A stretch of 64,000 nucleotides of DNA from Hermodice carunculata (Eukaryota > Annelida > Polychaeta > Eunicida > Amphinomidae): the NCBI GenBank assembly GCA_964020975.1, contig OZ026618.1, positions 30,731,306-30,795,305 on the forward strand. Direction: 5' to 3'. Of the stretch, positions 24,338 to 35,771 are shown piece after piece. A program made the translations under genes and the position numbers. Below the pieces are notes generated by a model, which searched no databases, was not told the origin of the DNA, and saw only the letters and a list, made by a program, of their open reading frames with translations. Positions within the stretch are counted from its first letter, which is position 1. Every line of letters starts with the position of its first letter.

Positions 24338-24554
24338 TCATAACAAACAAATACACGTGCACAAAAAGCATGACAATCACTGTGTGACTGTTTTAGTTGC
24401 ACTGGTCGCACTCAGATAATCATATGATTGGTTTGAAACAATACAAGTTTGCGTCCAATGATTGAACATACATTCCTTATATTATTGAAACCAATGTCAC
24501 ATGTCAGCCTTACACAGGTGTCAACAAGGGCATAATCTTGAAAATTCAGCCACA

Positions 24555-25853
24555 ATGAAATTTTCAGCTGAAGGTAGGAAACTGATTCTTCAAATTTACA
24601 AGTATTTTGAAGGCGAGAAGAAAAGAGGCGCTCCCTTTTACTCTTTTTCATATGCTCGGAAGAGAACAGCTCATGCGTTTGGTATTAATGAGAAATATTT
24701 ATACAGACTGATCAAGGAAGAAGAGAAAGGGACCAATTCAAAACCATTATATGAAAATAAGAAAAAAGAAACACTTGACAAGTTCGACCAGCATATTGTG
24801 CGGACAACGATTCAGGAATTTTACCGAAAGAATGAATTCATGTCAACTAGGAGGTTAAAAAAAAGATTGGAAAATGACCATAATTTACATGTGTCAAAAT
24901 ATACCATACTGAAGCTGTTGCAAAAATTTGGCTACAGATATGGAAAGTGCCAAACTTTTAATCGAGCAGTATTGTGTGAACGATCTGATTTGGTAGCCCA
25001 AAGACATCAGTACCTAAGAACAATAAAACAAAGAAGAAATAGTGGATACAATTTTGTTTACCTTGATGAGACATGGGTAAATGCAAACCATACAGCATCG
25101 TATCAGTAGTTGCCTCCTGACCCTAAAGACGGGAGAAAAATACCAGCAGGAAGGGGGGAAAGACTCATAGTGTTGCATGCTGGTGGCAGTATGGGATTTT
25201 TGCCAGGATGTGAGCTTGTGTTTAAATCTCTTTCCACAGATGGAAGGGACTACCATAAGGAGATGAATGCTACAGTATTCATGGACTGGACCATCAAAAA
25301 ACTTATTCCCGCATTACCCCCTAAGAGCCTGGTAGTATTGAACAATGCCTCGTATCACAGTGTTAGGGTTGAAGGTACAAAAACGCCCACATCCAATAAC
25401 AGGAAAGCTGAAATGCAGGAGTGGTTAGTGAAGAACAATATTAAATTTGAAAACAAAATGACCAAACCCAAACTTTATGAACTCATTAAACAGAACAAGC
25501 CACCCCCTAAATTCAAATTTGATGAACTGTTAAAGGAACATGGGCACGAGGCACTAAGACTACCACCATACCATTGTGACCTTAATCCAATTGAGTTAAT
25601 TTGGGGGGATGTAAAAGGGCTAGTTGGGCAAGAAAATTCTACTTTTAAATTGAAAGATGTACAGCGTATAGTTGAAGAAGCATTACAAGAAACAACAACA
25701 GAAAGATGGGTTGCATGCGTCAACAAAGTTAAAAATGAAATTGAGGAAGGATACTGGAAAAAAGATGCACTGAATGTGTCAGAAGAGATTCAGCCCTTCA
25801 TAATTCATTTAGAATCAGAAGATGAAGACACTGATGAAGAGGAGTTGCTATAA
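24555..25853 (+). pseudogene. Transposase, Tc1/mariner superfamily, Sailor-like, inactivated
   Basis: Would cut and paste the flanking element. 432 codons from the ATG at 24555. Residues about 5-60 look like an N-terminal helix-turn-helix (IYKYFEGEKKRGAPFYSFSY, then GINEKYLYRLIKEEEKG). The catalytic core has FVYLDETW with Asp171, VVLNNASYH where the usual DNASYH Asp is Asn (residue 263), and YHCDLNPIELIW with Glu347. The spacing between residues 263 and 347 is 83 residues. A TAG at 25107-25109 interrupts the frame after SYQ; the following LPPDP fits the family, so the stop probably replaced a Trp or similar codon. The C-terminus is acidic (EDEDTDEEELL). The stop and the Asp-to-Asn change each predict loss of activity. 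The frame is otherwise intact over 1.3 kb. Confidence 0.9.
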
Positions 25854-26444
25854 ACAGGTCAGGTTTGTGGTATTAACTGCGCATCTTCTTGTGGCAAAGC
25901 TGACCTGTATATATGGACATGATTTTCAGGTTTGAACCTCCTCCCCTATGAACACTGAAAATACCAGCGAGTGCTTCCATTCCTTATAATTATTATATCA
26001 ATGTTAAACCACATGCGTCAATATACATGTAACTATTTGCCTATACCACAATGAAATCACCATGCTTGACAATAGCCTTATTTGACTTTTTAAATAGATT
26101 TGTGATGAAGTATATAATATGAGGCATGGAACCTAACCCTATACACCTATGCCTTTCTATAATTTTTGTCTTTTTTTTGCAGAGACTCCTTATTTTTGGT
26201 AGCAGAGCATGCTCCATACATATCGCAATTTTTTTAACAATAATAAACAGTGGCATCCATTTTATTTGCCGGAATAATGAAAACGAGTTAGCTTCAAATC
26301 CTTGTATATGGTCCCTGTTGAAATGGTTTGCATTTGTCTGTGGTCATTGCGTCATGCTTGGATGCCCTGTTACACATGCACTGGGCCTTGCTTACCATTC
26401 ATTGGTTGACTGTCACCTCAAAGTTTACAGGTCTAAATAAGTGT

Positions 26445-26675
26445 GCCATTGAGGTCCTTGCTGGTCCCCCCATGTACAAATTGCTGCAAAGTCCACATAT
26501 TGTATAATGTCATTATGAAGGAAAATTCCTTATTTTTGGGTATAAAAATGTTTCATTCTATCATCTGGAGTGTATAAGTATATGTTATCATATGCTGCAA
26601 AAATATTTGAAATCAAGTTGGTAGAAAAAGTTTTATTTGCGATTTTGTGGTGGACAAACCCCGTCATCCAGTCTT
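26445..26675. repeat. Right terminal inverted repeat of the Sailor-like transposon
   Basis: The reverse complement of the left repeat, 231 bp, ending CCCCGTCATCCAGTCTT and then TA. Confidence 0.95.
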
Positions 26676-26677
26676 TA

Positions 26678-27167
26678 CCTTAGTTAAAAGTTAAACCATG
26701 TGCACAGCCTGCTCAATAATGGCTGCTGCATCAACCAAATAAATACTATAACCATAGCTGACATTTGGCTCTTTATTTCAGTTTATCTGCAAGACGGGAG
26801 GAGGTTGAAGCTATGGCCTATATATGTCCATGCAGCATAACAATATTATTGTACTTTATATAGAATACCAGATATATTTTTTATGCATATTTGAGAAAAT
26901 ATATGCATGCACATATAAAGAGTCTGTGCCCGTACATTAAGAGAGGGGAAATTTGGAATGCATATTAATATGGATGTACACTGTACTTGTGTATGACTGA
27001 AGTATTGTATGGTATTGATAATGTAAAAAATGATATACTGGGAGTGTGCATGCACACATTATGTATAATTCTGTACGTGCCTCATGATAAGCTATATATA
27101 CACTGTACAATTGACTTGCATTCGTTTGAATACACTTGCTTAATTTTTATTTTTTTTCTATTTTTAG
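26678..27167. other. Flank of the transposon, no gene seen
   Basis: AT-rich DNA with a pyrimidine-rich stretch just before the AG at 27166-27167, which could be a splice acceptor for the frame that follows. Confidence 0.35.
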
Positions 27168-27352
27168 AAACTGATCTTGTGAGGTTTAAGGATGGAATTA
27201 TTCATATGGTCAAGTCTGATCAGGTGGAACTGTTAGATGGGTGCTCACTGAGCAATGTTCAAATGGGTCAAGCGCTGCTGGTACCTTGGAGGAAACCACT
27301 TTATAAAGCAACAGTAAAAAAGTTTGTCAGTTCATCATATGAGCTGCAGTGA
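27168..27352 (+). CDS. Exon-like frame, possible terminal exon of an unknown gene
   Basis: After a good polypyrimidine tract and TTTTTAG, 61 codons read ETDLVRFKDGIIHMVKSDQV and later GQALLVPWRKPLYKATVKKF, ending in TGA. The composition looks coding (mixed charges, few low-complexity runs). The pattern of a short F.DG motif followed by G..LLV.W....Y.A.V recalls the SH3-like module found before BEN domains, but the match is loose. No upstream partner exon could be identified with confidence; the frame at 23018-23236 is a weak candidate. It could also be transposon-derived. Confidence 0.35.
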
Positions 27353-29217
27353 CAGCAGAAAATGTAAACCTCCCAGTCGAGTGTTAACTCTTCCAGGGCC
27401 ATTCACAACAGATGGTTGTTAAACTGAATCATTTTTGTGAACTGTATTGTAAATTCCTCATGAAAAGACCTGTCTTAAAATTCCATGTTGGGTACAAAAG
27501 TAAGCATAGTTACAGGAATATTTTTTGTCTACAATTCAGCAACTTTTGCCAGGGAACTCTAAAATATAGGACTAAAAGGGTTAACATATGTTGTACTAGG
27601 ATAGGGTCTTCAGATTTCATGAACTGATAGATATTAAGGCAATAAATCATCCAATGCGATTCACTTGGCCAAGAAAAAAAAACTTTCTCAGATAAGATCA
27701 CACATCAGACAGTTCCTATGAGGCAAAAACCACATAGTGTCCCAAACCAAGCAGGCAGATTTCACCTGGGTTATTAGAACCTGCAGGGGCCCTCAGTTGA
27801 TGGAACTTTACACTACACTGAAAGACTGACACACTGTGAGTCTGGGTGTCCCTGTGTTGGTCAGTAATTAATGTGCTATGAATAAAGTAAATGTAGTCCA
27901 CTTAGACAACCAATTATTTAAGTAACCAAAATGAGCACACATGTGTAAGGATTAATTGGTTGCATTCCCAATAAGTGATATAGTGGTACCTGCTGTATGT
28001 GACAACCCCAAGGCCACCAAAACTCTCCAGTTGCAGAGCATAGTATACCTGGATGCACGATTTCCCATGATAAGTGTATAAGTTTTCTTTGAAATCTTTG
28101 CTGCCACCCCAACTAAAAATCAAAATGACTAAAATTAAATGAGTATATTCCACTTCAAATTTATATAAAGTTGGTGCCTATGTAAACAAACTTTTCTATG
28201 GCATGTCTTTCAAACATGCAATTCAACAAGAAAAATACAATACTTGCCCACCTATTGTTATTATTGGTTTTGAATACCATTATTGAGTTTTTAACGTGCA
28301 AATGTTCATCATAGTTTCTGAGAGGTAGCAGCGTGGAATTTTACTCCTTGTTACAGCATTTGTACAAAAGGAATACCCAACAATGAAGAAGTCTTAAATT
28401 AGGAGAGCAATCAGTCAAAAGTGCATGAATGCACATCATCCACAGGCCAAGAGGAGGGAGATCAGCCTGGCAAATATGGGCAAAAAAGAAGAAAGGAACC
28501 AAAAGGAAGCATCTGTGGCCACAATATGTGGAATCTGAGGAGAAGACAGACCATGGGGACGGGACATCCAGGCAGCCTTCCCAGAAGATGAACAGCCAGG
28601 GACAACCCAGTCAAGCGGGAAAGCAGTCCCACGAGATGTTTCCTGAACCAGAGGAGGGCACAGCTAGATCAATCTGAGGAGGAGATGGCCTGAGCAGCCT
28701 TCAAAAAACAAAAAGGGACATTCAAGTCAGGGGACAAGAAGCCCCGCAAAATATTTAAGATATAATGATCAGAACTGATGCCAGTTGAAATGGGAGACAT
28801 TTCAAAGTGCATGGCTTGAACAGAACTGCGGCTATGTGTGTATATGTAAATAAATGTTTCACTATAAAGTTCATTGATGAGTATGGTTGTATTGTTTACA
28901 GATTGGAACATTCTAAACTTCAGACTTAGAATTCTAACAATAAGTCAAAGTGACCCTTTCTCTGTCATATTTTCATGTAAGGAATACACGCGCCATTGCA
29001 ATAATGGCTTCCTCATATGGTTTTATTGATCAATATTATTGTGTATTATTTGCAGTTACTCCACAAGCAAGCCAAAATGATGCAATGACCGGTCAATGTG
29101 TGATTCCCCCAGCCAGACAGGTGTATTACCTCATTCCTCTCTAATGATCCTTTTTCCCGCTAATATTTAAATGTCGTCTGCTAATTGTATTTTACTAATT
29201 TAAGGATTATTTTTCAA
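27353..29217. other. Intergenic DNA, no gene assigned
   Basis: A hydrophilic 82-residue frame at 28429-28677 (Lys/Gln/Ser/Glu rich) lacks a recognisable domain. No repeat with clear ends was seen. Confidence 0.35.
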
Positions 29218-29345
29218 AATTTTGGATGAAACTTGCATGGAAAATCATTCCAAATTCAAATGGTCAACAGCTTTCCTTGGCACGCAATGCACCCAGAGTG
29301 CGCCAAGGAAAGTTGTTGACTCAGTCTTCTATCAGGGTGGAATGA
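29218..29345. repeat. GTCAACAGC hairpin element
   Basis: 29271-29322 is a hairpin with arms GTCAACAGCTTTCCTTGGC and GCCAAGGAAAGTTGTTGAC around a loop rich in GCA and TGC. The same stem is seen in the piggyBac-type MITEs at 38107, 41455 and 44431. I cannot define the ends of this copy. Confidence 0.5.
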
Positions 29346-29399
29346 GTTAGCTGGGCAATGCAAGCTTCCCCTAAAACCAGCTGATTGGATGCAGCTGGC

Positions 29400-29840
29400 A
29401 GTCATTGTGTCAATGCATTGACCGGTCAATTCAAACTTTCCCCAGCCACATCAATGCATTGACCAGTCAATGCAAACTTTCCCTGATCACATCAATGCAT
29501 TGACCAGTCAACACCCTTCCCCAGCCACATCAATGAATTGACCGGTCAATGCATACTTTCACTAACCACATTGATTTATTGACCGGTCAATGCATACTTT
29601 TTCCCAGGCCCTTGACCGGTCAATGCATACTTCCCCACCCCACATCAGTGCATTAACCAGTCAATGCATGCCTTCCCCACCCACATCAGTGCATTAACCA
29701 GTCAATGCATGCCTTTTCCAGCCACATCAATGCATTGACCAGTCAATATGTACCTGCCCCAGCCACGTCAATGCATTGACCAATCAATGCATGCCTTTCC
29801 GCAGCACATTGATAGCACTGACCATGGGCAATGCATCTGT
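29400..29840. repeat. Minisatellite with palindromic core TGCATTGACCGGTCAATGCA
   Basis: About 11 units of roughly 41 bp. Each has a near-palindromic core (ATTGACCGGTCAAT or ATTGACCAGTCAAT) followed by GCATACTTTCCCCAGCCACA-like spacer. Central CG units and CA/CC variants alternate. Isolated core copies lie outside the array at 29083-29098, 29889-29900 and 29961-29983. Confidence 0.9.
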
Positions 29841-31082
29841 CACTATAACAGAACAAATGTTGACCTACATATACAGCTATAGATTAATGCATTGACTGGT
29901 CAGATGGAATGATGTTCAAATTTTTCTGAGTTGATGCATCGAAACCTTGGTGATCATTAGGTGGTCAATGCATGTATGCATTGACAATACATGCTCAGTA
30001 CATACTTTTTCAGGAAGGGCACATTTTGATTGCAAAATTTTCAGACACGCAAGTACTGGCGGTAAATTTGAACTGCACCAAAATCAACCTTTGCTTGTAT
30101 ACAATCGTTTTATGTGGACTTAAAGTTCGGCATTAGACTGACATTTATTGAGAAAAGTGTCTAAAATCACCTAAGGTTTGTCTTAGCTGATCAATAGTGA
30201 AGCTGTCCCATAGAGACGGCATTCCCTTCATAAAATCCCTACTAATCGTCGTGGAGCAAAATATTCAAACACCATTTTCCTGGTCTTGGGAGAACAGGAA
30301 TGGCAAGGCCACTTGTGCAATTGAATGCTCTGTATGAAAGGCCCCTTATATCATTGCGCATCCAAGCGTTTAAGTTCCAGTCAAATAATACAACGGGTTT
30401 AGTTGCCAACCTGAAAGTGATGATAAACAAGATATATTTTTTATGGGGCCTCAACAACTTCAGTCAGCTCTGTGAGCAAGTAGTATCAGAAAATATCCAC
30501 AACAAATTTTGTTAATACTTGCTGGGTATTGATAGGAAAGCTACCAATGTTGCAGCAAAAGTAGAATTGGGAAGCTTCCCACTTTTGATGCGGTTGGTAT
30601 GTGGTGCTGTAAAGTACTGGCTAAAATGCGTAAATATACAGCTGAGTGACCCTGTAAGTTTGAGATTTAAATGTCTTCCAGAAAATTATGAATTGTGCAG
30701 GACAGGTACGGTAAGAATTGGGCAAAACTGAAGAATGCCTGCCTACCATGCACTTTTCTTAATTACTCGATCCAGCTGTTCTCCGATGATGATGCAGTTC
30801 CAATTTCTGCTCAAATTCATGGAAACTGATTCTGATTCGAAGTCTATTGGATCTTAAGATTAAACAATAACCTGACTGAGGAAATACTGGAATTTTGCAC
30901 ACAGGGTTACAGTTGTGCAAACATCAATACCACCATTTTAATTTCCTCTGGCAGTGCCATCTGTAGTACTGTAGGGAAAATACTATTTCTAGTTCTGGTT
31001 GAACTGCCATCTGAAGTTTTTTTTTTTTTTTTTTTTTTTAATACAACGGCACATATGCCTCCGTAAAAATGCAACTAAAATA
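29841..31082. other. Intergenic DNA with a poly(T) run
   Basis: No gene recognised. A run of about 23 T lies at 31018-31039, just outside the DIRS element. The frames at 30300-30515 and 30519-30731 show no domain. Confidence 0.4.
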
Positions 31083-31120
31083 CTTATTAAGGACACATTT
31101 AATATAACACCATAGCTCAC

Positions 31121-31290
31121 TTAAGCTTGTCTCCACTCACTTAAGGTGCCTTGCCAGAGCTTCCATAAAAATTCTGTGGGTCCAGTGCCGATACATGCTG
31201 CTGCACTCACTAGCGTCGAGGCCCTGAGGCATGGCACAGCGATACTGGCAGCAGTAAGGCATCTTAGCGAGCATGCGCAAATCGGTTTCC
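31121..31290. repeat. Left inverted terminal repeat of DIRS copy 2
   Basis: Matches the reverse complement of 34243-34407: TTGCCAGAGCTTCCATAAAA is shared, followed by GTCCAGTGC, AAGGCCCTG-like and GGCATGGCACAGC words in the same order. Identity is moderate, suggesting the copy is not young. Confidence 0.85.
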
Positions 31291-34102
31291 TACTCTGGCT
31301 TCCATCATTGGTGGACACCAATTGTTGGAAGCTCCCACCTTGTTCTTGCCTTGCGGTGCTCTTGTGCCTTTTTTTTTCTGTCGTGAGGTAGTGGAGAGGT
31401 TTCCCAGGAAGCTGGTCCTGTCTTTGATTCAGTTAGTCCAGGTTGTGTGACATAGAGATCAATGGATATGGATGTGGAGTAGGATGTCTGTTGAGACGCC
31501 AACCACCACAGGATGGCCTATTGGGATGACCATCCGACATGTCGCTCCTGCCTGTGTAGGAGCGTTTTTTTTCTGTACTGAAGAGAGTCTGTGCGACATT
31601 TGTCTATGATGGAGTCTTCCTCTTAGTGGCACAAAGTCCATTGAGCAGATGATAGATCTGCAAGATGAAGGCTCGAACGTGGGGAGGCTCATTGTGAATG
31701 AGAGTTCAGTGTACCTCATGAGGGGACCATGGATCCTTATATTGCCTCAGAAAAGGACTGCAACTTCCCTGGTAGCAAGCATAACCATGCACGTACATCG
31801 TGGTCGTCACAACCTTACCAAGGAAAAGTCTTGAACACATTACATAACTTAATAGTTCGTTTAAGACCTTTTTCAACTGTTGTCATAGACGAGGCGCCAT
31901 GTATCATGGTGGATTGATGAGTCACACGAGTGACGTTCGAGCGGTAAACTGAAAATACAGAACAAAGATGGTGGAGCAGTGGCATGCGGGGAGGTTCTCT
32001 GAGTACTTAGCCCCACCATTGGAGTCAATACTGTAGAGTTGGAAGCTCCATGATCTTCTCCTACCCCAATGGAGGTTGATCAGGCAGTCGATCAGACTTC
32101 AGTTGGGGAAGTTGCCTCTTTGGTGACCTGTGCCAATATGGTGGCGGGCCGGTTGCTTTGGCACTTGAGTCTATCGCAGAGGCAATGGGTCTCTTGAGTG
32201 TGGTGACTGACCGGCTGGTGCAAGAGGTAGTGGCGGTTGTCACTCCCCCTGGTCCCTAGGCCTATTCACACAGTGAGTGCCGGTGCCAGAGTGAGCGTAG
32301 GCCTGCCAGTCATCGGCTTCAGCCAAGGAGCTGGCAGACCCGGTTGACCAGTCTCCCTCTATACTAAGGCAGAGAAGGCGAGTCCGGTGTTTAGAGCAAA
32401 TGTTGATTTTATGCAGGAAACCCTCCACAGGGAGTCAGTACCACAGACCACCAGGTTTCATTTTCTACCTTCATGGCTGGAAATTTTTCCAAACTTTCAG
32501 CCAAACTGACTGAATTGGGTGACATACCAAATACCAGATCCTCCAGGGATAGCCTAGTCCTCGGTCAGTTGCTGGCAAAGTTGAAGGCGAGGTTGGAGCT
32601 GCACCAGACAAGTAAGTCCATGTACAACTTCATTCTCATGATGGTTGATGCTCCCTAAAATGGATGGTGGCATCAGAGTACATCGCCCTGCCTCTCTCAT
32701 TGTTTTGGCGATTTGAGCAGGATGCGCTGGTTACGACAATAGTAGGCTCCTTCCTCAACAGTTTGGAATGTGCCACCATGAGCCCTCTCCAGGTGGCCCA
32801 AGAGAGAATGGTCCTTGGACCTTCTGGAGTTGAGCGTGGAGCCTCCACAGGCTCTGTCTCTTCTTCCTCAACTGCCTTAGCAACCAGGCTTAAACAAGTT
32901 CCTCCGCAACCTGCAGTTTCTCAGACTTTATGTCTGGTGACCAATTGCCTTCTTCAAATCTTCTTTAAAGATTTATGACCCAAGGTGGAACAAGTTTGCA
33001 GCTTGATGCACTGTTATGGGCCTTTCACCTTGGGAGGCTCCGGTCCAGCATATGGCAGACTTTCTTTTAAGTCTGTTTGAGGCAGGGCACTTGAAGGCTT
33101 GCACCATCGAGGGATACAAGTCCACCTTTAGGTTACCCTTAGGACCAGGGGGCAGAGTTCAGGGATGGATCCCTTCCTCTGCGGGCTTGTGAACAGTTTT
33201 TATACTGATCAGCAGGTGGAGCACAATGCCGTGCCCTGCTGGAATATCTCCATGGCACTTGGGGCGCTAACCAAGCCACTGTTCGAGCCTAAAAATATGG
33301 GTTCCATCAATCTTCAGATTCTTACTTTCAAGACGGGTTTCCTGTTCGCTCTGGCCACAGGTGCTAGGCAGGGGGACATACACACCTTAGACAGATCCAT
33401 CACTAGGTGGTCTGCTGATGGGAAGGATGTTTTCTGAGGCCTAGGGTGGGATTTGTGTCTAAGACACAAAGTGGTCTTTGATGGGTCAACTGCTTTGATG
33501 GGTTTTTGGGTTCAGTCTGTGTCAGTGACAATGTGAAGGTCCAAGCCAGATTGGGCCCTTTGTCCCATAAGAGCACTCCGGTTCTGTTTGAGTGGGACTG
33601 AGCCTCATCGAGCTGGGCAAAAACTTGTTTCTCCCTCTTATGCAGATGGAGTTTGGGGACTCTGTCTGCTAACACCATCTCGGGATGGATAAGGAAAACT
33701 ATTTCCCTGGCCTACCAGGTGGCTGGAAGGGATGAGGAGCTTAGATGGCTTCATTCTCTTCGGGGTCACGAGACTAGAGTGTTCTGTGCCTGCTGGGACA
33801 TGTTGAAAAACACGTCAGTAGGGAAATTATGGCCGCCGTTAGATGGCATTCCCATAATACTGTTACATCCTACTACCGATGAGACTTGGGAAGAAGTGGA
33901 GGCAATATGGCTGTTGGCGTTCAAGTACTTCCCGACAGACGCATCCAACCCGTCTTAAGGGGGTGCCTCCCATACCTCCTGCAGCTCAGTGGAGTTGGTG
34001 TGGGGGCACCAGGATTGTTGTGTGGTGCATGGTCTCAAGTGCAGAGTCTTTGGGCTGGATTTTTCAGAAGTACCTCCCTCCTCCAGTCTGATGTTCCATC
34101 AG

Positions 34103-34194
34103 CTTAAGTGACCAGTTGTAATGTGTCCTTAAAATAAAGCTTTTCAACAGTAAAACTATTATGAAGAAACATGTATTACTCACCATAGGTCACT
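34103..34194. repeat. Internal complementary region of DIRS copy 2
   Basis: 34103-34139 (CTTAAGTGACC...AATGTGTCCTTAA) is complementary to the left extremity 31083-31125, and 34140-34194 (TTTTCAACAGTAAAACTATT...) is complementary to the right extremity 34408-34457. In DIRS elements such a block joins the two ends of the circular intermediate. Both halves abut each other here. Confidence 0.85.
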
Positions 34195-34242
34195 AGAATT
34201 CCCACCCAACCATCCCCACTTTTTGGTTCATCCTATACAGTG

Positions 34243-34457
34243 TGACTGATTTGCGTATGCATGCTAGGATGCATTACTACCACCAGGGGTGCTGTGCCAT
34301 GCCACAGGGCCTTGACATCAGGGAGTGCACAGCATTGATCAGCACTGGACACACTGCATTTTATGGAAGCTCTGGCAAAGCACCTAAAGTGTGTGGAGAT
34401 CAGCTTAAGTGACTTATGATGAGTAATGTTTTTTAATAATAGTTTTACTGTTGAAAA
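34243..34457. repeat. Right inverted terminal repeat and extremity of DIRS copy 2
   Basis: 34243-34407 mirrors the left repeat. 34408-34457 is the outer extremity, whose complement is found in the internal block at 34140-34194. Beyond 34457 the sequence no longer matches, which sets the end. Confidence 0.8.
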
Positions 34458-34946
34458 ATTTCATGTATATTATATTTGCCTTTTTGATATGTTTAAATGC
34501 ATGTACAAGGGCATGATTTGCTTTTGTTCTTAGTTAATTTTACAAACTGGCTCCCCCCCCCCCCAAAAAAAGCATAAAAGAGGCACACTTCATAATGACA
34601 ACAGTAGATACTTACCAATAAGTTAATAACTGTTGAATAATTTTGAAGTAAAAGTAGTATAACCAATATAATCATGCAAATTGTGAAGATGGTTGGGTCC
34701 TTGTAAAGTGTCAGCTGGATTCTCAATGAAACGAAGAATTTTGAAACTTCTTTCCCTTCAAATTCTGGCACAAATGTGAATTCTTTGCTCCATCAAAAGG
34801 TTCAAGTTCTGATAAGGTGTCAGACCTGGGCTGTGTCTATACATATCATAGAAAGGTCAAAAAACCTATAGTGTCAGATAAGTCCATGTTTCAAAGTTGC
34901 TTTCATTTTATTCATGTGTCATGGTACGTTTGTTTTTATTTTACAG
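34458..34946. other. 5' flank of the aldo-keto reductase gene
   Basis: AT-rich DNA with a C10-12 run at 34554-34563. Its last bases, TTTTATTTTACAG (34934-34946), look like a splice acceptor, so a 5' untranslated exon may lie further upstream. No promoter element can be named. Confidence 0.4.
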
Positions 34947-34975
34947 ACTGCATTAAGGAGAATATCTAAAGAGTC

Positions 34976-35154
34976 ATGGCAACAATAGCAGAAAACCTTG
35001 GCAGCAGAATTACTCTTAACGATGGTTTTAAGATGCCCCTATTTGGACTGGGAGTGTTTCAAGCCAGTGCTGAGGAAGGGGGACAAGCAGAGATAGCCAC
35101 GCAGTTTGCTTTACAAAATGGCTATCGCCTCATTGACACAGCAGAGTTTTATTA
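34976..35154 (+). CDS. Aldo-keto reductase exon 1
   Basis: Starts at ATG 34976 ([20 protein letters not shown]) and carries PLFGLGVFQ and LIDTAEFY with the catalytic Asp and Tyr. The donor is GTAGGT at 35155; using the next GT (35159) would read through stop codons. It ends after two bases of the Tyr60 codon. Confidence 0.92.
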
Positions 35155-35622
35155 GTAGGTTCCAAAAACTAATTTTAAAACAGTAAAACCTCATCATAAT
35201 GACACGAAGATATGTGACATATTCACTTAATGACACGAGTTTTAAGGGACAGTGCCTGTGAAATTTGATCAATTTATCTGACATATTTAGGCATCTACCA
35301 GGTTTTGCAGGGACCAGATTGTACCATTATGGTGAGGTTTTAGTGTAATAGAGTTTACGAATCTGTGGTCCATAGCTTGTCTGTCACAGTCGTGCAATAA
35401 GGCAGGTGGCCTTATTATTGAAGTAAGAACAGAATGTGTCGCAGGGAAACCTTTCTTGAATAACTACCCATAGGAATGAAATCATAGTCTGTCGAGGCAG
35501 GTCGTATCCTGTAGAAGGTATAAAGGATGTGAAAAGTATTAAGCAAGGTATCATGAGCAGAGGATCTTTCAAGACAGTTAGTGTTCCATTAAAGTTGTTT
35601 CTGAAGAGAAGGAGTACTGTTC

Positions 35623-35716
<94 letters not shown>

Positions 35717-35717
35717 A

Positions 35718-35771
<54 letters not shown>

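Larger units (their letters stand above)
24107..26675 (+). mobile_element. Tc1/mariner-superfamily transposon, Sailor-like (DD~82-83E)
   Basis: A 2569-bp element flanked by TA on both sides (24105-24106 and 26676-26677), the duplication typical of the IS630/Tc1/mariner superfamily. Its inverted repeats are 231 bp long and differ at only about 7 sites by eye, beginning AAGACTGGATGACGGGG. Between them lies one transposase gene. The long repeats and large spacing between the second and third catalytic residues fit the group I recall as DD82E/Sailor rather than classical Tc1 (DD34E) or mariner (DD34D). Few differences between the repeats suggest a fairly recent insertion. The copy is inactive by itself (see the transposase entry). 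Confidence 0.9.
31083..34457 (+). mobile_element. DIRS-type retroelement fossil, copy 2, with terminal repeats
   Basis: Fossil related to copy 1. Both ends are readable: an inverted terminal repeat pair (about 31121-31290 and 34243-34407) and, inside the right end, a block complementary to both outer extremities. Parts seen: a gag-like start with a Cys-rich segment (about 31525-32900) and the tyrosine recombinase (about 33040-33960, with TIEGYKST and HSLRGHETRVF, the R..H..R type region). The reverse transcriptase seen in copy 1 was not recognised here, so this is a shorter derivative. It is broken in several places. Inverted rather than direct terminal repeats are characteristic of DIRS elements. 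Confidence 0.85.

Noticed and set aside
28429-28677. Hydrophilic 82-residue frame as a host exon
   Set aside because: No domain, weak splice context and low-complexity composition; not enough to call.
29400-29840. CRISPR-like array of repeats and spacers
   Set aside because: Spacers resemble one another and units are degenerate; this is a eukaryotic minisatellite.
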